DNA of 32,401 nucleotides from Nitrosopumilus sp. H13 (GCA_003724285.1 RHFB01000042.1:1-32401); one strand, 5' to 3'. Positions 17,995-27,128 are shown, numbered from the stretch's first letter. Numbers and translations are program-made. The notes: generated by a model from the sequence alone, not told the origin.

Positions 17995-18064
17995 CTGGAA
18001 ACGGCATTCAGAGCCGCACTGCCCCCGCATACCCTTATATTTTGGATTCAGAGGGTGGTGGTGA

Positions 18065-18676
18065 TTGGCGCGCAGAAAGGGTCGTGTAAAGGACAAGTGG
18101 CGGGAAAAACGTTGGATAAAGGTAATTGCGCCCGACTCGTTTAACAACATTGAGATTGCATACATTCCCATAACTAGCGACGAGGGGACGCCGGGCAGGG
18201 TCATCGAGGTCACACTGTTTGACATACTAAAGGGGGATCCGTCCCAGCACAACTACAAGATCTACTTTCAGATAGACAAGGTGGAGGAGGAAAGAGCCAC
18301 CACGATATTCAAGCGGTTCGAGTATTCAAAAGAGTTTTTGCGCAGCCTCGTCAGGCGCGGCTCCTCGAAGATCAGCATTAGCGTCGATGCAAAGACAAGC
18401 GACGGGTATGTGTTCCGCATAAAGATGATAGTCCTTACGCATAGGCAGCTAAACACGTCCAGGCAGCACGCCTTGCGCCTGCTTGCAAGGGACGTCATCA
18501 ACAAGATCGTGCCAGAGATGACAGTGGAGCAGTTCGTCCAGGCAACGTGCTATAGCAAGATGAACCCGGACATCACCACGGCATTCAGAAAGGTCATCAA
18601 GGCAAGGCACGTAGGCCTTGAAAAGGTAAAGCTCATCAGGACCGCAGAAAAAGAGACCGTGCTGCTAAAAGCATGA
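18065..18676 (+). CDS. rps3ae: 30S ribosomal protein S3Ae
   Basis: RVKDKWREKRWIKVIAPDSFNNIEIAYIP and SLVRRGSSKISISVDAKTSDGYVFRIKMIVLTHRQLNTSRQHALR are S3Ae hallmarks. Apparent TTG start. Confidence 0.95.
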   Translation: MARRKGRVKDKWREKRWIKVIAPDSFNNIEIAYIPITSDEGTPGRVIEVTLFDILKGDPSQHNYKIYFQIDKVEEERATTIFKRFEYSKEFLRSLVRRGSSKISISVDAKTSDGYVFRIKMIVLTHRQLNTSRQHALRLLARDVINKIVPEMTVEQFVQATCYSKMNPDITTAFRKVIKARHVGLEKVKLIRTAEKETVLLKA

Positions 18677-18677
18677 C

Positions 18678-19091
18678 ATGCCAGGCCTCAAGACAGTCAG
18701 AATTGACGTGATAATTCATGCCACGGAAAGCGCGTCCAGGGCGGCAGAATCGTTTGGAATACTGGGACTTGATGCAAAGGTCTTCGAGTCCAGCCAGACG
18801 ACGGGGCACTTTGGCAACCAGATAACCGTGCTGGCAGCAGAGCTTGAAAAGACAGAGGCGCGCGACTTTGTGCGCAATATGGCACGCATGCTCTCCAAAG
18901 AAGAGGCGCTGCAGGCCACGGGGGGCGGCGGCATTGCAGGCTCGACTCTTTACTTGCGCCTGGACAAGCAGCTGCTTGCAAAGGGTGTGGTGGGACTCGC
19001 ATCCCGGGACGCGGTGCGGGTGAGGATCACGGCGCCTGTTCACGGCGGCGGGGCGCGCAGAGTCTTTGAAGAGATGTTCGGGCTAGATTAA
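18678..19091 (+). CDS. RNA-binding / exosome-associated-type protein (COG1325-like)
   Basis: 137-aa ORF immediately after rps3ae (VRIDVIIHATESASRAAESFGIL...); pattern and position suggest the archaeal COG1325 family. Confidence 0.6.
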   Translation: MPGLKTVRIDVIIHATESASRAAESFGILGLDAKVFESSQTTGHFGNQITVLAAELEKTEARDFVRNMARMLSKEEALQATGGGGIAGSTLYLRLDKQLLAKGVVGLASRDAVRVRITAPVHGGGARRVFEEMFGLD

Positions 19092-19233
19092 ATAGGAACA
19101 GCAGGCACGGCACTCTGGGAATGAGGAGATAATAGCCGCTCCAGTCTGAGCGAAAGCGGTGAGGAACCCGCGACGAACCGACCCGAATTCAAGATGGCAT
19201 TATTTTAAATACGGACAGGCAGACCCGGGTATC

Positions 19234-20688
19234 GTGGTAGACTATGACGTCATAGTGGCAGGGGGCGGGCTTGCAGGAACAGTATCTGCTCAGGCAATAG
19301 CCCACTATTCCAACCAGAACCTGAGAATACTGGTGGTGGACAGGAATCCCGAGACCATCCCGGGAAGAAAGTCGGCGGCCGGATGGGTGTGCGGCGACGC
19401 GTGCTCAAAGGAGGCAGTTGACTATATGGCCGAGCGGATAGGCACGAGATGGGGCAGGCCGGAGATAGAGCACGACGTAAAGGGCGTCATGGCGTTCTCG
19501 CCGGACATGGAGACCTCGATTCCCTTTGATGGTGCAGGATACATGCTGAACCGGCAGAGGCTCCCGGAGATTCAAAACGAGCGCTCAAAAAAGATGGGCA
19601 TTGACTTTGAGTTTGGAATAAGCATAACCGGCCTCATGTATGAGGGCGTTCAGGCAGTCGGAATACAGGGGGCGGATTCAAAAAAACAGCCGTTCAAAAG
19701 GACGGCAAGGGTTGTGGTGGACGCAACCGGAGTCACGTCCGTGCTTCGAAGCGGGCTGAAGAACTCTACAAGGGTGGAGCGGCGCATAGACAGGCGGGAT
19801 CTCGAGTCGACTGGAAGGTACATCATGTATTTTGAGCCGGGCAGTGCAAATCTGGCAGAGTTTGACAAGGACTATTGCATAATACATCTGGACCAGGACA
19901 TTGCGCCAGGGGGGTACGGCTGGGTGTTTCCAAAGGGAAGCAACAAGGTAAACGTCGGGCTTGGCGTCGAAAAGTCGCTGCTAGAAAGGCGCAATGCGCG
20001 GCTTGGAAAAAAGGACAACGTCGAGTCGCTGATGAAAGAGTACCTGCAGAGAAACACGGCGATACGCGGCCCCAAACTCTCAGAGGATCCAGAGGACATC
20101 AACAACAACTCTGGGATATTCCAGGTGTCTGTGCGCAGGCAAAACGACTGCATGGTGTCAGGCGGATACATGATGGTAGGCGACTCTGCGTGGATGCCAA
20201 AGCCCATTGATGCGGGAGGCATCGGGCCCGCGCTGATTGCAGGCACCATCATAGGCAAGAACGTGGCGCACGCAATAGAGGCAGGAGACGTTACAGAGGC
20301 CGGACTCTGGCAGTACAACCTTGACTTTATCAAAGAGTACGGGTACAAGACTGCCGGACTGGAGCTGTTCAGGCGCCTAGTCCAGCAGATGAGCAACGAG
20401 CAGATAAGCTACGGCATGAAGCACTTTCTGGGAAACCTTGACGTAGAGTCCATAAGCAAGGGCGAGCATCCGGACTTTTCAGGGCTCGGCAAGATCGGCA
20501 TGATAATCAGGGGGGCGCTCAACAAGACGGTGGCCAACGGGCTCCGGTACACGTCCTCGGAGAACAGGTGGCTGGTGGACCACTATAACAGCTATCCGGA
20601 AAGCCCCGACGGGTTTGAGCAGTGGAACAAAGAGCTGCACGCGAGGCTTGGTGCGGCGTTTGCAAGGGTCGAGTCGTTTAATAATTAA
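19234..20688 (+). CDS. Geranylgeranyl reductase family FAD-dependent oxidoreductase (archaeal lipid saturation)
   Basis: VVDYDVIVAGGGLAGTVSAQAIA (Rossmann GxGxxG), GYGWVFPKGSNKVNVGLGV, VGDSAWMPKPIDAGGIGPALIAG. GTG start at 19234 favoured because a TATA-like tattttaaat lies just upstream; the track start is 19159. Confidence 0.9.
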   Translation: MVDYDVIVAGGGLAGTVSAQAIAHYSNQNLRILVVDRNPETIPGRKSAAGWVCGDACSKEAVDYMAERIGTRWGRPEIEHDVKGVMAFSPDMETSIPFDGAGYMLNRQRLPEIQNERSKKMGIDFEFGISITGLMYEGVQAVGIQGADSKKQPFKRTARVVVDATGVTSVLRSGLKNSTRVERRIDRRDLESTGRYIMYFEPGSANLAEFDKDYCIIHLDQDIAPGGYGWVFPKGSNKVNVGLGVEKSLLERRNARLGKKDNVESLMKEYLQRNTAIRGPKLSEDPEDINNNSGIFQVSVRRQNDCMVSGGYMMVGDSAWMPKPIDAGGIGPALIAGTIIGKNVAHAIEAGDVTEAGLWQYNLDFIKEYGYKTAGLELFRRLVQQMSNEQISYGMKHFLGNLDVESISKGEHPDFSGLGKIGMIIRGALNKTVANGLRYTSSENRWLVDHYNSYPESPDGFEQWNKELHARLGAAFARVESFNN

Positions 20689-20715
20689 ATACGGCGGCAC
20701 GCCACAGCAACACAC

Positions 20716-21504
20716 TTGGAATCTAGATATCTCGACTGGAACAACTCGATTCGCACGCTTGAGAGGGCGCACGATGCCGGGCTCTTTGTGCTGATCATAG
20801 GCCCAAAGGGGACAGGCAAGACATCACTTGTGCGCGACTTTGCCCAAAAAAAGGGCGCCGAGCTCGAGTCGATCAACTTTAGCCTGAGGACGCGCGAGAG
20901 CCACCTGGTAGGCACAAAGACGATGCGGGACGGGACGGTGAGCTTTGACGAGGGACTGCTGGTGAGATCCATGAAAAACGGCGGCATACTCTACCTGGAC
21001 GAGGTAAACGCGGCAGAGCCAGACGTGCTGCTGCGGCTTGACGAGGCGCTCGACGACAGGAGGCAGCTGGCACTCAAGGAGTCAAGCGGCGAGACAATAA
21101 AGGCCCGGGACGGCTGGTTTGTAATAGCCACGATAAACCCGCTGACCCACAGCGGCACAAAGGAGCTGCCCCCCCAGCTGCTGAGCAGGTTTCCCGTGCG
21201 CATCAAGCTAGAGTACCCGCCAGAGGACATAGAGATGGAGATTGTAAAGAGGCACGTTACAGGACACGAGGAGGAGACAAGGCAGGCAGTAAGGCTTGCA
21301 AACACGCTGAGGCAGGCAGCCGCAGTAGAAGAGCTGTTCTACTCGCCTAGTTTGAGGGAGACGATTGCGTTTGCAAAGCTGCTTGATGGGGGCATGGCGC
21401 CAAGGGAGGCTGCCGACTGCGTGTTTGGGAACGTGTACACACAGTGGGGCAGCATTGAGCATCAAAAGGTTGGAGACATCATCACTTCGATGTTTGGCGG
21501 CTGA
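20716..21504 (+). CDS. MoxR-type AAA+ ATPase
   Basis: IIGPKGTGKTSLVRDFA (Walker A), GGILYLDEVNAAEPDVLLRLDEALDDRR (Walker B), VIATINPLTHSGTKELPPQLLSRFPVRI (sensor). TTG start. Confidence 0.92.
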   Translation: MESRYLDWNNSIRTLERAHDAGLFVLIIGPKGTGKTSLVRDFAQKKGAELESINFSLRTRESHLVGTKTMRDGTVSFDEGLLVRSMKNGGILYLDEVNAAEPDVLLRLDEALDDRRQLALKESSGETIKARDGWFVIATINPLTHSGTKELPPQLLSRFPVRIKLEYPPEDIEMEIVKRHVTGHEEETRQAVRLANTLRQAAAVEELFYSPSLRETIAFAKLLDGGMAPREAADCVFGNVYTQWGSIEHQKVGDIITSMFGG

Positions 21505-23054
21505 TGCAGCTTCAAGACGAGTCGCTTGCAGAGATTGCCACGTTTCTTGCAAGAAGGTGGTCTGGGGAAGGCATGATTGCAGTGGAGATCTCAGAGAGGT
21601 CAGAGACCAAGACGAGGCTGGGCGAGAAGATAATCATCGCGCCTCCCGGCAAGAGGATGGGCGGCGGTTTTGAGAGGTACAGGCAGTTCCGGACGTCTCT
21701 CTGGTACGAGTCCATGCGGGCCTCGCTTTGCAAAAAGATCCTCAGCAACGACCACGCGTTTGGGTTCATACTAAACTCGATGGAGACCCGCCGCATCGAG
21801 CGGCTCGGCAGGCAGGTATGGAGGGGGATGGACGCAGAGATCATATTCAACTATGCGTTCATGTTTCTGTCCAGGCCGCAGCTTGGCACGGTATATGGCA
21901 GGGCCAGGATCGTAGAGGCGTTCTACCAGCACTTTATGTTTGGCGCGATAAAAGGCGAGATACAGTCAAGCCACTTTGAGAGGGTGAAAAAGGCGTCTGC
22001 GCTCGCAGAAGAGGCCGTATTCAGGGCGGTAAGGGACGGCTCTGGCACGGAGTGGCTGGAGGAGAGGGCAGCAGAGATTGTAAAAATTCTGGAGATAGAC
22101 TCGCTTCTTACCATACCCGTATCGCTGCCGTTTTCAAGGGCGGGCATGGCAGCAGACCAGAAAGAGCTGCAAAGGACGCTAGGGACGGTGTCAAAAAACA
22201 AAGAGGCCGACTTTGGCAAAGTCAACGCGGACTCTGTCCGGGGCGGAGAGGACGTCTACGGCGAGTACATGGTGCTGCTAGAGGAGGACAAAAAGGCGGA
22301 GAACAAGGGGCTTGCGCCAGAGCCTGTTGGCGTGAGGACGCCGTCTGCAGGGGATGCAAGCGAGGCGGCCATATATGACATGGGCCTGATCAACGGTCTC
22401 AAGCTAAAGTTCAAGGAATGGAAGTCCGGATGGAAGGAGACACACTCTGCGTCAGGCGACGAGTTTGACGGGGAGGGATACATCGAGGGGTACGGGCCGT
22501 TCCTAGTCGACGTCAAAAAGTCGATCAGGACAAAGATAGTGATACTTCTTGACCACTCTTCAAGCATTGCATCAGACGCGCTCGAGTACAAAAAGGCGAC
22601 GCTTGCCCTCTGCGAGGTGCTTGCGTTTCTCAAGGTGCGGTTTGCAGTGTACGCGTTTAGCACGCAGGGCAGGGAGGTGGTCTGCTGGTCGATAAAGCCG
22701 GCCGGTGCAAAGTGGAACAGGACCGCCGCGAGGCGGCTTGCAAGGGTGGTCGCAAACGGCTCGACTCCGCTAGCAGAGGTGTATGACAAGATGTTTCCGA
22801 TACTGCAGTCTGGCAGGCCGGACATATTTCTCACCCTTACTGACGGCGAGCCGTCTGATCCTGACGCGGTGCGGGCCATGGTAAAGTCCCTAAAACGGCT
22901 GGGCATCAGCATGGCGGCGCTCGGGCTGGGGCCAAACACGCTCAGGGCCACTGCCATTGCGGGAAACCTCAGGCATCTTGGATACGAGAGGACAGTCGCG
23001 GCAGGCAGGCTAGGGGACATACCGGGAAGGGTCATGGGAATCCTGCAGGTATGA
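21504..23054 (+). CDS. VWA-domain protein (CobT/NorD/CoxE-like partner of MoxR ATPase)
   Basis: C-terminal VWA with MIDAS KIVILLDHSSSIASDAL, GSTPLAEVYDKMFPIL and FLTLTDGEPSDPDAVRAMV; ATG overlaps the stop of the AAA+ gene. Confidence 0.9.
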   Translation: MQLQDESLAEIATFLARRWSGEGMIAVEISERSETKTRLGEKIIIAPPGKRMGGGFERYRQFRTSLWYESMRASLCKKILSNDHAFGFILNSMETRRIERLGRQVWRGMDAEIIFNYAFMFLSRPQLGTVYGRARIVEAFYQHFMFGAIKGEIQSSHFERVKKASALAEEAVFRAVRDGSGTEWLEERAAEIVKILEIDSLLTIPVSLPFSRAGMAADQKELQRTLGTVSKNKEADFGKVNADSVRGGEDVYGEYMVLLEEDKKAENKGLAPEPVGVRTPSAGDASEAAIYDMGLINGLKLKFKEWKSGWKETHSASGDEFDGEGYIEGYGPFLVDVKKSIRTKIVILLDHSSSIASDALEYKKATLALCEVLAFLKVRFAVYAFSTQGREVVCWSIKPAGAKWNRTAARRLARVVANGSTPLAEVYDKMFPILQSGRPDIFLTLTDGEPSDPDAVRAMVKSLKRLGISMAALGLGPNTLRATAIAGNLRHLGYERTVAAGRLGDIPGRVMGILQV

Positions 23055-23083
23055 GCAATGAGATATAAGAGATTGCCGCAGAT

Positions 23084-24589
23084 GTGGTTTGTAAAATGAA
23101 TGTAGATACTGACCTGCTGGCAAGATTCGAGCAGGAGATATGGTGTAAAATGCCGCACGAGGAGGGGGGAAGCATTGTAAATGCGACGTCGCTCTCTGAC
23201 ATTACCGCAGACATCAAAGAGTGTGCGCGGCTCTACAACATGGAGCTTGGCGGCTCTGCCAGGATATTTGCAAAGTTTGACTCGGAGCTGATGACGGGCT
23301 CGATAAAGGCCAGGCCGGCAGTGCACATACTGCACGAGGCGATAAAGTCAGGCAAGCTCCGCGGAGGACAGGTGGTAATAGAGGCCACCTCTGGCAACTT
23401 TGGGATAGCGCTGGGACGCATCTCAAGGCTGGGACTCGTGGTGGTATCGCTCGTATCAAGAAAGCTGCAAGAGGGGGTGTTTGCCGAGCTGCGAAACGGG
23501 GAGATAAAGGTGATGGACTTGGACATGGACGTGTGCCCCGCGCCGGGCATGAAGGGCGACGCGGATGCAATGGCTGCAAAGGCGGCCGCTGCAAACATAC
23601 GATCACAGATTGCAGGGCTCGGGTTTGACACCGGACCCTTTGACGGGGCGGCGCAGGAGATCGAGTCGCTGCTGGGAAAGCAGGACGTCATAAACCTGGC
23701 AAAGCTGCTTGCAAGGACGTACGGGTTCTTTTGTCCGGAACAGTACGATAACGAGCTTAACATTGATGCCCACAGCGCCGTGACTGCACCGGAGATCGAC
23801 TCGCAGCTCAAAGGGATGGGCACATCACTCGGGAATGCAGACGTCGTGTGCGCCTTTGGTACCGGCGGCACGTCCGGGGGCCTGAGCAGGTATGCGTCTG
23901 CAAAGTACGGCAAAAAAACAGTCCACGTGGTGTTCCCGCCCGCGGGACAGGACGTGGCAGGAATCAGGACAAAGGCTACTGCATCAGGGCTGAGCATGTA
24001 CAGGCCAGAGCTGTATGCGGCAGAGCACGAGGTGGATTTTGGAAAGGCAAGGCAGCTCTTGAGGTTCCTTGTGAAAAGAGGGCACGACATAGGCGAGAGT
24101 TCGGCGCTTGCGCTGTACTGCGCGATGCAGATGGCAGCAGACGGGGGCGAGTTCGTGGTGATTGTGGCAGACGGGATTGCAAAGTACAAAAAGAGCCTGG
24201 AGGAGCAGCCACGGATGCAGGTGTCGCTTCAAGAGGCGGCAGCCGGAGGCTATGACAGGATAATATGGGTGCACGCCCAGTACACGCCGCGCGAGGAGGG
24301 CATAAAGGCCATTGCAAAGTCGCTCGGAGTCGACGAATCAAGGATACACGTTCCAAAGGCAAGCACGATAGCAAAGCTGCTTGCGACACAGCAGGTTCCC
24401 GACGAGCTGCAAGGCGATCTGGAGGGGTCAAAAAAGCCCCTGCTTGTCTGCATGGCAGGCAACACGTCGCTGATGACTGCAAAGGTGCTTGCGGGAAAGG
24501 GGATCATGGCAGAGAGCCTCAACGGGGGCATAATGGAGCTTGCAGGCAGCACGAATCCGGGCGAGCTGATAAGACAGGCAACAGAGTGA
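23084..24589 (+). CDS. PLP-dependent enzyme of the cysteine synthase/tryptophan synthase beta fold, divergent
   Basis: VIEATSGNFGIALG (asparagine loop), ADVVCAFGTGGTSGGLSRY (PLP phosphate loop), C-terminal extension of about 130 aa. Alternative start 23096. Confidence 0.8.
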   Translation: MVCKMNVDTDLLARFEQEIWCKMPHEEGGSIVNATSLSDITADIKECARLYNMELGGSARIFAKFDSELMTGSIKARPAVHILHEAIKSGKLRGGQVVIEATSGNFGIALGRISRLGLVVVSLVSRKLQEGVFAELRNGEIKVMDLDMDVCPAPGMKGDADAMAAKAAAANIRSQIAGLGFDTGPFDGAAQEIESLLGKQDVINLAKLLARTYGFFCPEQYDNELNIDAHSAVTAPEIDSQLKGMGTSLGNADVVCAFGTGGTSGGLSRYASAKYGKKTVHVVFPPAGQDVAGIRTKATASGLSMYRPELYAAEHEVDFGKARQLLRFLVKRGHDIGESSALALYCAMQMAADGGEFVVIVADGIAKYKKSLEEQPRMQVSLQEAAAGGYDRIIWVHAQYTPREEGIKAIAKSLGVDESRIHVPKASTIAKLLATQQVPDELQGDLEGSKKPLLVCMAGNTSLMTAKVLAGKGIMAESLNGGIMELAGSTNPGELIRQATE

Positions 24590-25044
24590 TGAAGTGCCTT
24601 TCCGTGGCACAGCCGTTTGCAGACCTCATAGTCTCCGGCAGAAAGACCATAGAGCTGCGCAGCTGGAACACGGGCTTTCGCGGGGAGTTTCTAGTGCACG
24701 CGCCGCAGAGGATCAGGACCAGGGACTGCAGGCGGCTGCGGCTCGGGGGCGGGCATGTGACAGGAGCCATAGTGGGCAGGGCGGAGATATGCGATGTAAA
24801 GAAGTACGGGTCTGCAAGAGAGGTGGCAGCAGACAAGGGGCGGCATTTTGCATCAAGGGAGTTTTTTGGCAAGAGGTACGGGTTTGTGCTAAAGAACCAC
24901 AAGGCATTCGAGGTTCCGGTTCCGTGCAAGGGCAGGCTGGGGCTGTTTGATGTGGAGATGCCAAAGACTAGGATCAAGACAAGCAGTCTGGTTGCAGACA
25001 TTATAGATGAAGAGTACAGGTACCAGTGGATCGGGCGCCACTAG
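24589..25044 (+). CDS. ASCH domain protein
   Basis: ATG at 24589: MKCLSVAQPFADLIVSGRKTIELRSWNTGFRGEFLVHAPQRI, the classic ASCH signature; start overlaps the preceding stop. Confidence 0.85.
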   Translation: MKCLSVAQPFADLIVSGRKTIELRSWNTGFRGEFLVHAPQRIRTRDCRRLRLGGGHVTGAIVGRAEICDVKKYGSAREVAADKGRHFASREFFGKRYGFVLKNHKAFEVPVPCKGRLGLFDVEMPKTRIKTSSLVADIIDEEYRYQWIGRH

Positions 25045-25143
25045 CACATGCAATGTCTGCATCCCGGAACGCCGGTACTGGAAACTGGCGCGCAATGTGT
25101 CACGCCTGACTGATTCCAACAAGTGAGAAGAGTGGATCTAGTA

Positions 25144-25163
25144 TATATAAAGGCGTATTTAAA
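25144..25163 (+). promoter_or_regulatory. TATA-box elements upstream of tbp
   Basis: tatataaaggcgtatttaaa, 10-29 nt upstream of the tbp ATG at 25173. Confidence 0.55.
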
Positions 25164-25172
25164 GGGGTCATA

Positions 25173-25736
25173 ATGCCTCAAACAAAGCCCATAGTTAGCG
25201 TTGAAAACGTGGTGGCGTCTGCATCTGTGGAACAAAAGATCGACCTGAACGAGATCACTAGAAAGTTTCCAGACACAGAGTACCATCCAGAGCAGTTTCC
25301 CGGACTCGTCTTTAGGCTAAAGACACCGCGCACGGCGACCCTGATATTTCGTACGGGCAAGATGGTCTGTACAGGGGCAAAGTCAGAGGAGATGGCCATA
25401 AAGGCGGTAAACACCGTGGTTCAAAAGCTCAGAAAGGGCAAGATCAAGATAAAAAACGACGCCGTGATTACGGTCCAGAACATAGTGGCGGCAATCAACC
25501 TTGGCGGAAAAATCCACCTGGAAAAGGCGGCAAGAACGCTTCCAAGAAGCATGTACGAGCCAGAGCAGTTTCCGGGACTCATACACAGGATGCTTGATCC
25601 AAAGACCGTGATACTGTTGTTTGCATCAGGCAAGCTCGTATGCACCGGGGCAAAAAAAGAGTCAGACGTGTACCGCTCCGTGCACAACCTGCACTCCCTG
25701 CTAGAGGAGAAAAGCCTGATGATCTACGACCAGTAG
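25173..25736 (+). CDS. tbp: TATA-box binding protein
   Basis: Two direct repeats: NVVASASVEQKIDLNEITRKFPDTEYHPEQFPGLVFRLKTPRTATLIFRTGKMVCTGAKSEEMA and NIVAAINLGGKIHLEKAARTLPRSMYEPEQFPGLIHRMLDPKTVILLFASGKLVCTGAK. Confidence 0.98.
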   Translation: MPQTKPIVSVENVVASASVEQKIDLNEITRKFPDTEYHPEQFPGLVFRLKTPRTATLIFRTGKMVCTGAKSEEMAIKAVNTVVQKLRKGKIKIKNDAVITVQNIVAAINLGGKIHLEKAARTLPRSMYEPEQFPGLIHRMLDPKTVILLFASGKLVCTGAKKESDVYRSVHNLHSLLEEKSLMIYDQ

Positions 25737-25737
25737 G

Positions 25738-26388
25738 TCACTGCACAAACGAGAATGTGGCAGATTCCCTTGTGGTTCCGTCATCGGCTGAAACGGTGTA
25801 TGTGCCGGGGCTTGCACGTATCTCGGCAGTCGCCGTCACTGCAGAGTAGCTCCTATCACCCTTTATATCCACGTCATCGCTCCACACGGTCTTTCCATCC
25901 CCGTCTGTAATCGAGACGGCTATCTGGCCGGATCCGCCGGAGATGCCGTCGATCCTGATGAGCTCGTTTGCGCCATACGAGGAAAACTCTGTCTTGACGT
26001 ACGGGCCCGTGGGTGCAGGGGCTACTCCCGGCTCGTAGGATCCAAAAAAGGCGGCGGCCGGAATTATCACGGCAAGCGCCACGATGATTAATAGTATCAT
26101 CTTGGAGTTTGGCTTGCGCCTCTTTGCCCGGGGGCGGTGCGCCTGCGGTCGGAGCGCCTGCGGCCTGGATACGGGGATCACGACGTCCGGTATGTGAGGG
26201 GCCTCTGGGACGGGCTCTGCTTTTCTTTGTCCCATGTGCTTTTCTGTCAGATCCCGGACATAGTTTCTCTCATAGTTGCTGATTATCTCGCCGTTCTTGC
26301 ACGCCCTGTGGATCTGCTTTAGGATGCGGTCATCCCCATAGTCCCCCTCAAGCAGGGTCTTTACGTCGTCTATTATCGAGTCAGCCAT
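25738..26388 (-). CDS. Single-pass membrane protein with cytoplasmic N-domain and extracytoplasmic Ig-like/beta domain
   Basis: Start MADSIIDDVKTLLEGDYGDDRILKQIHRACKNGEIISNYER; TM MILLIIVALAVIIPAAAFFG; C-terminal beta-rich domain. The track start is 26439. Confidence 0.7.
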   Translation of the reverse strand: MADSIIDDVKTLLEGDYGDDRILKQIHRACKNGEIISNYERNYVRDLTEKHMGQRKAEPVPEAPHIPDVVIPVSRPQALRPQAHRPRAKRRKPNSKMILLIIVALAVIIPAAAFFGSYEPGVAPAPTGPYVKTEFSSYGANELIRIDGISGGSGQIAVSITDGDGKTVWSDDVDIKGDRSYSAVTATAEIRASPGTYTVSADDGTTRESATFSFVQ

Positions 26389-26445
26389 GTGTCTGTCTAT
26401 CTGCCATGAATATTTATGAATAGCTTGACAGCCGGGCACGGAGGC

Positions 26446-26622
26446 CTATCCTGAGCAGATCTTTTGAGCCTGAAGTATCACAGTCCGGATATAGTCGCGT
26501 GCAGTGGAATCAGATACTCCCATCTGCTTTGCACGCAGGTAGAGATCGCCGCGTCTTGGGTTGCTCAGATAGTATTTGAGGAGATAGTTGAGTCTGTGGG
26601 ATCGCCTCTCGTCGTTTTTCAT
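26446..26622 (-). CDS. Small HTH-like protein (58 aa, absent from ORF track)
   Basis: Manual translation: MKNDERRSHRLNYLLKYYLSNPRRGDLYLRAKQMGVSDSTARDYIRTVILQAQKICSG*. The segment LRAKQMGVSDSTARDYIRTVI fits a helix-turn-helix. Confidence 0.65.
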   Translation of the reverse strand: MKNDERRSHRLNYLLKYYLSNPRRGDLYLRAKQMGVSDSTARDYIRTVILQAQKICSG

Positions 26623-26738
26623 ACGTACCGTGGCATTCCGGGGTTAAAAAAGAGAGAGGTATTATGATATAACCACGTCCTGAAAACGCGGACGAATCCA
26701 TACGATCTTTTTTAAGCGGCCCTGTAAAACCGAGCAGT

Positions 26739-27080
26739 ATGAAGCGAATCGAGGCGACCATACAGGCAGGCAAGATTGGCGCCGTCTCTGCTGCAATCAG
26801 CGACATGGTCAGCGGGTTTACCATAACAGATGGCAATGGAAGGGGCTCGGGACAGAGGCGCAAGATCAGGGCCGGAAGGGGGACAGACACCGTTATTGCC
26901 GAGTACAACAGGGTGGCAGTCATTACCTCCGTAGTAAAGGACTCGGATGTAGACGCGGTGACTGCCGCAATAATAGAGGCGGCATACACGGGCAGAAGCG
27001 GTGATGGGATAATAACCGTGTCAGAGGTAGGCAGCATGCTAAATATTGCATCAGGAAAGAGCGGATCAGAGGCGCTGTAG
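26739..27080 (+). CDS. PII-like (GlnB/GlnK family) signalling protein, divergent T-loop
   Basis: MKRIEATIQAGKIGAVSAAISDM and AAYTGRSGDGIITVSEVGSMLNIASGKSGSEAL match PII N- and C-terminal signatures. Confidence 0.8.
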   Translation: MKRIEATIQAGKIGAVSAAISDMVSGFTITDGNGRGSGQRRKIRAGRGTDTVIAEYNRVAVITSVVKDSDVDAVTAAIIEAAYTGRSGDGIITVSEVGSMLNIASGKSGSEAL

Positions 27081-27128
27081 CCAAAGGTGGGATACGATCT
27101 GCCGGGGCGGTCCGGACATTAAAATTGG

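Noticed and set aside
19136-19165. Hammerhead-like or TPP-riboswitch-like core (ctgag...gaaag)
   Set aside because: The CUGAUGA and other invariant core nucleotides are missing; only a short chance similarity.
26510-27037. 175-aa minus-strand ORF
   Set aside because: Antisense to the PII-like gene and out of frame with the 58-aa HTH-like ORF.
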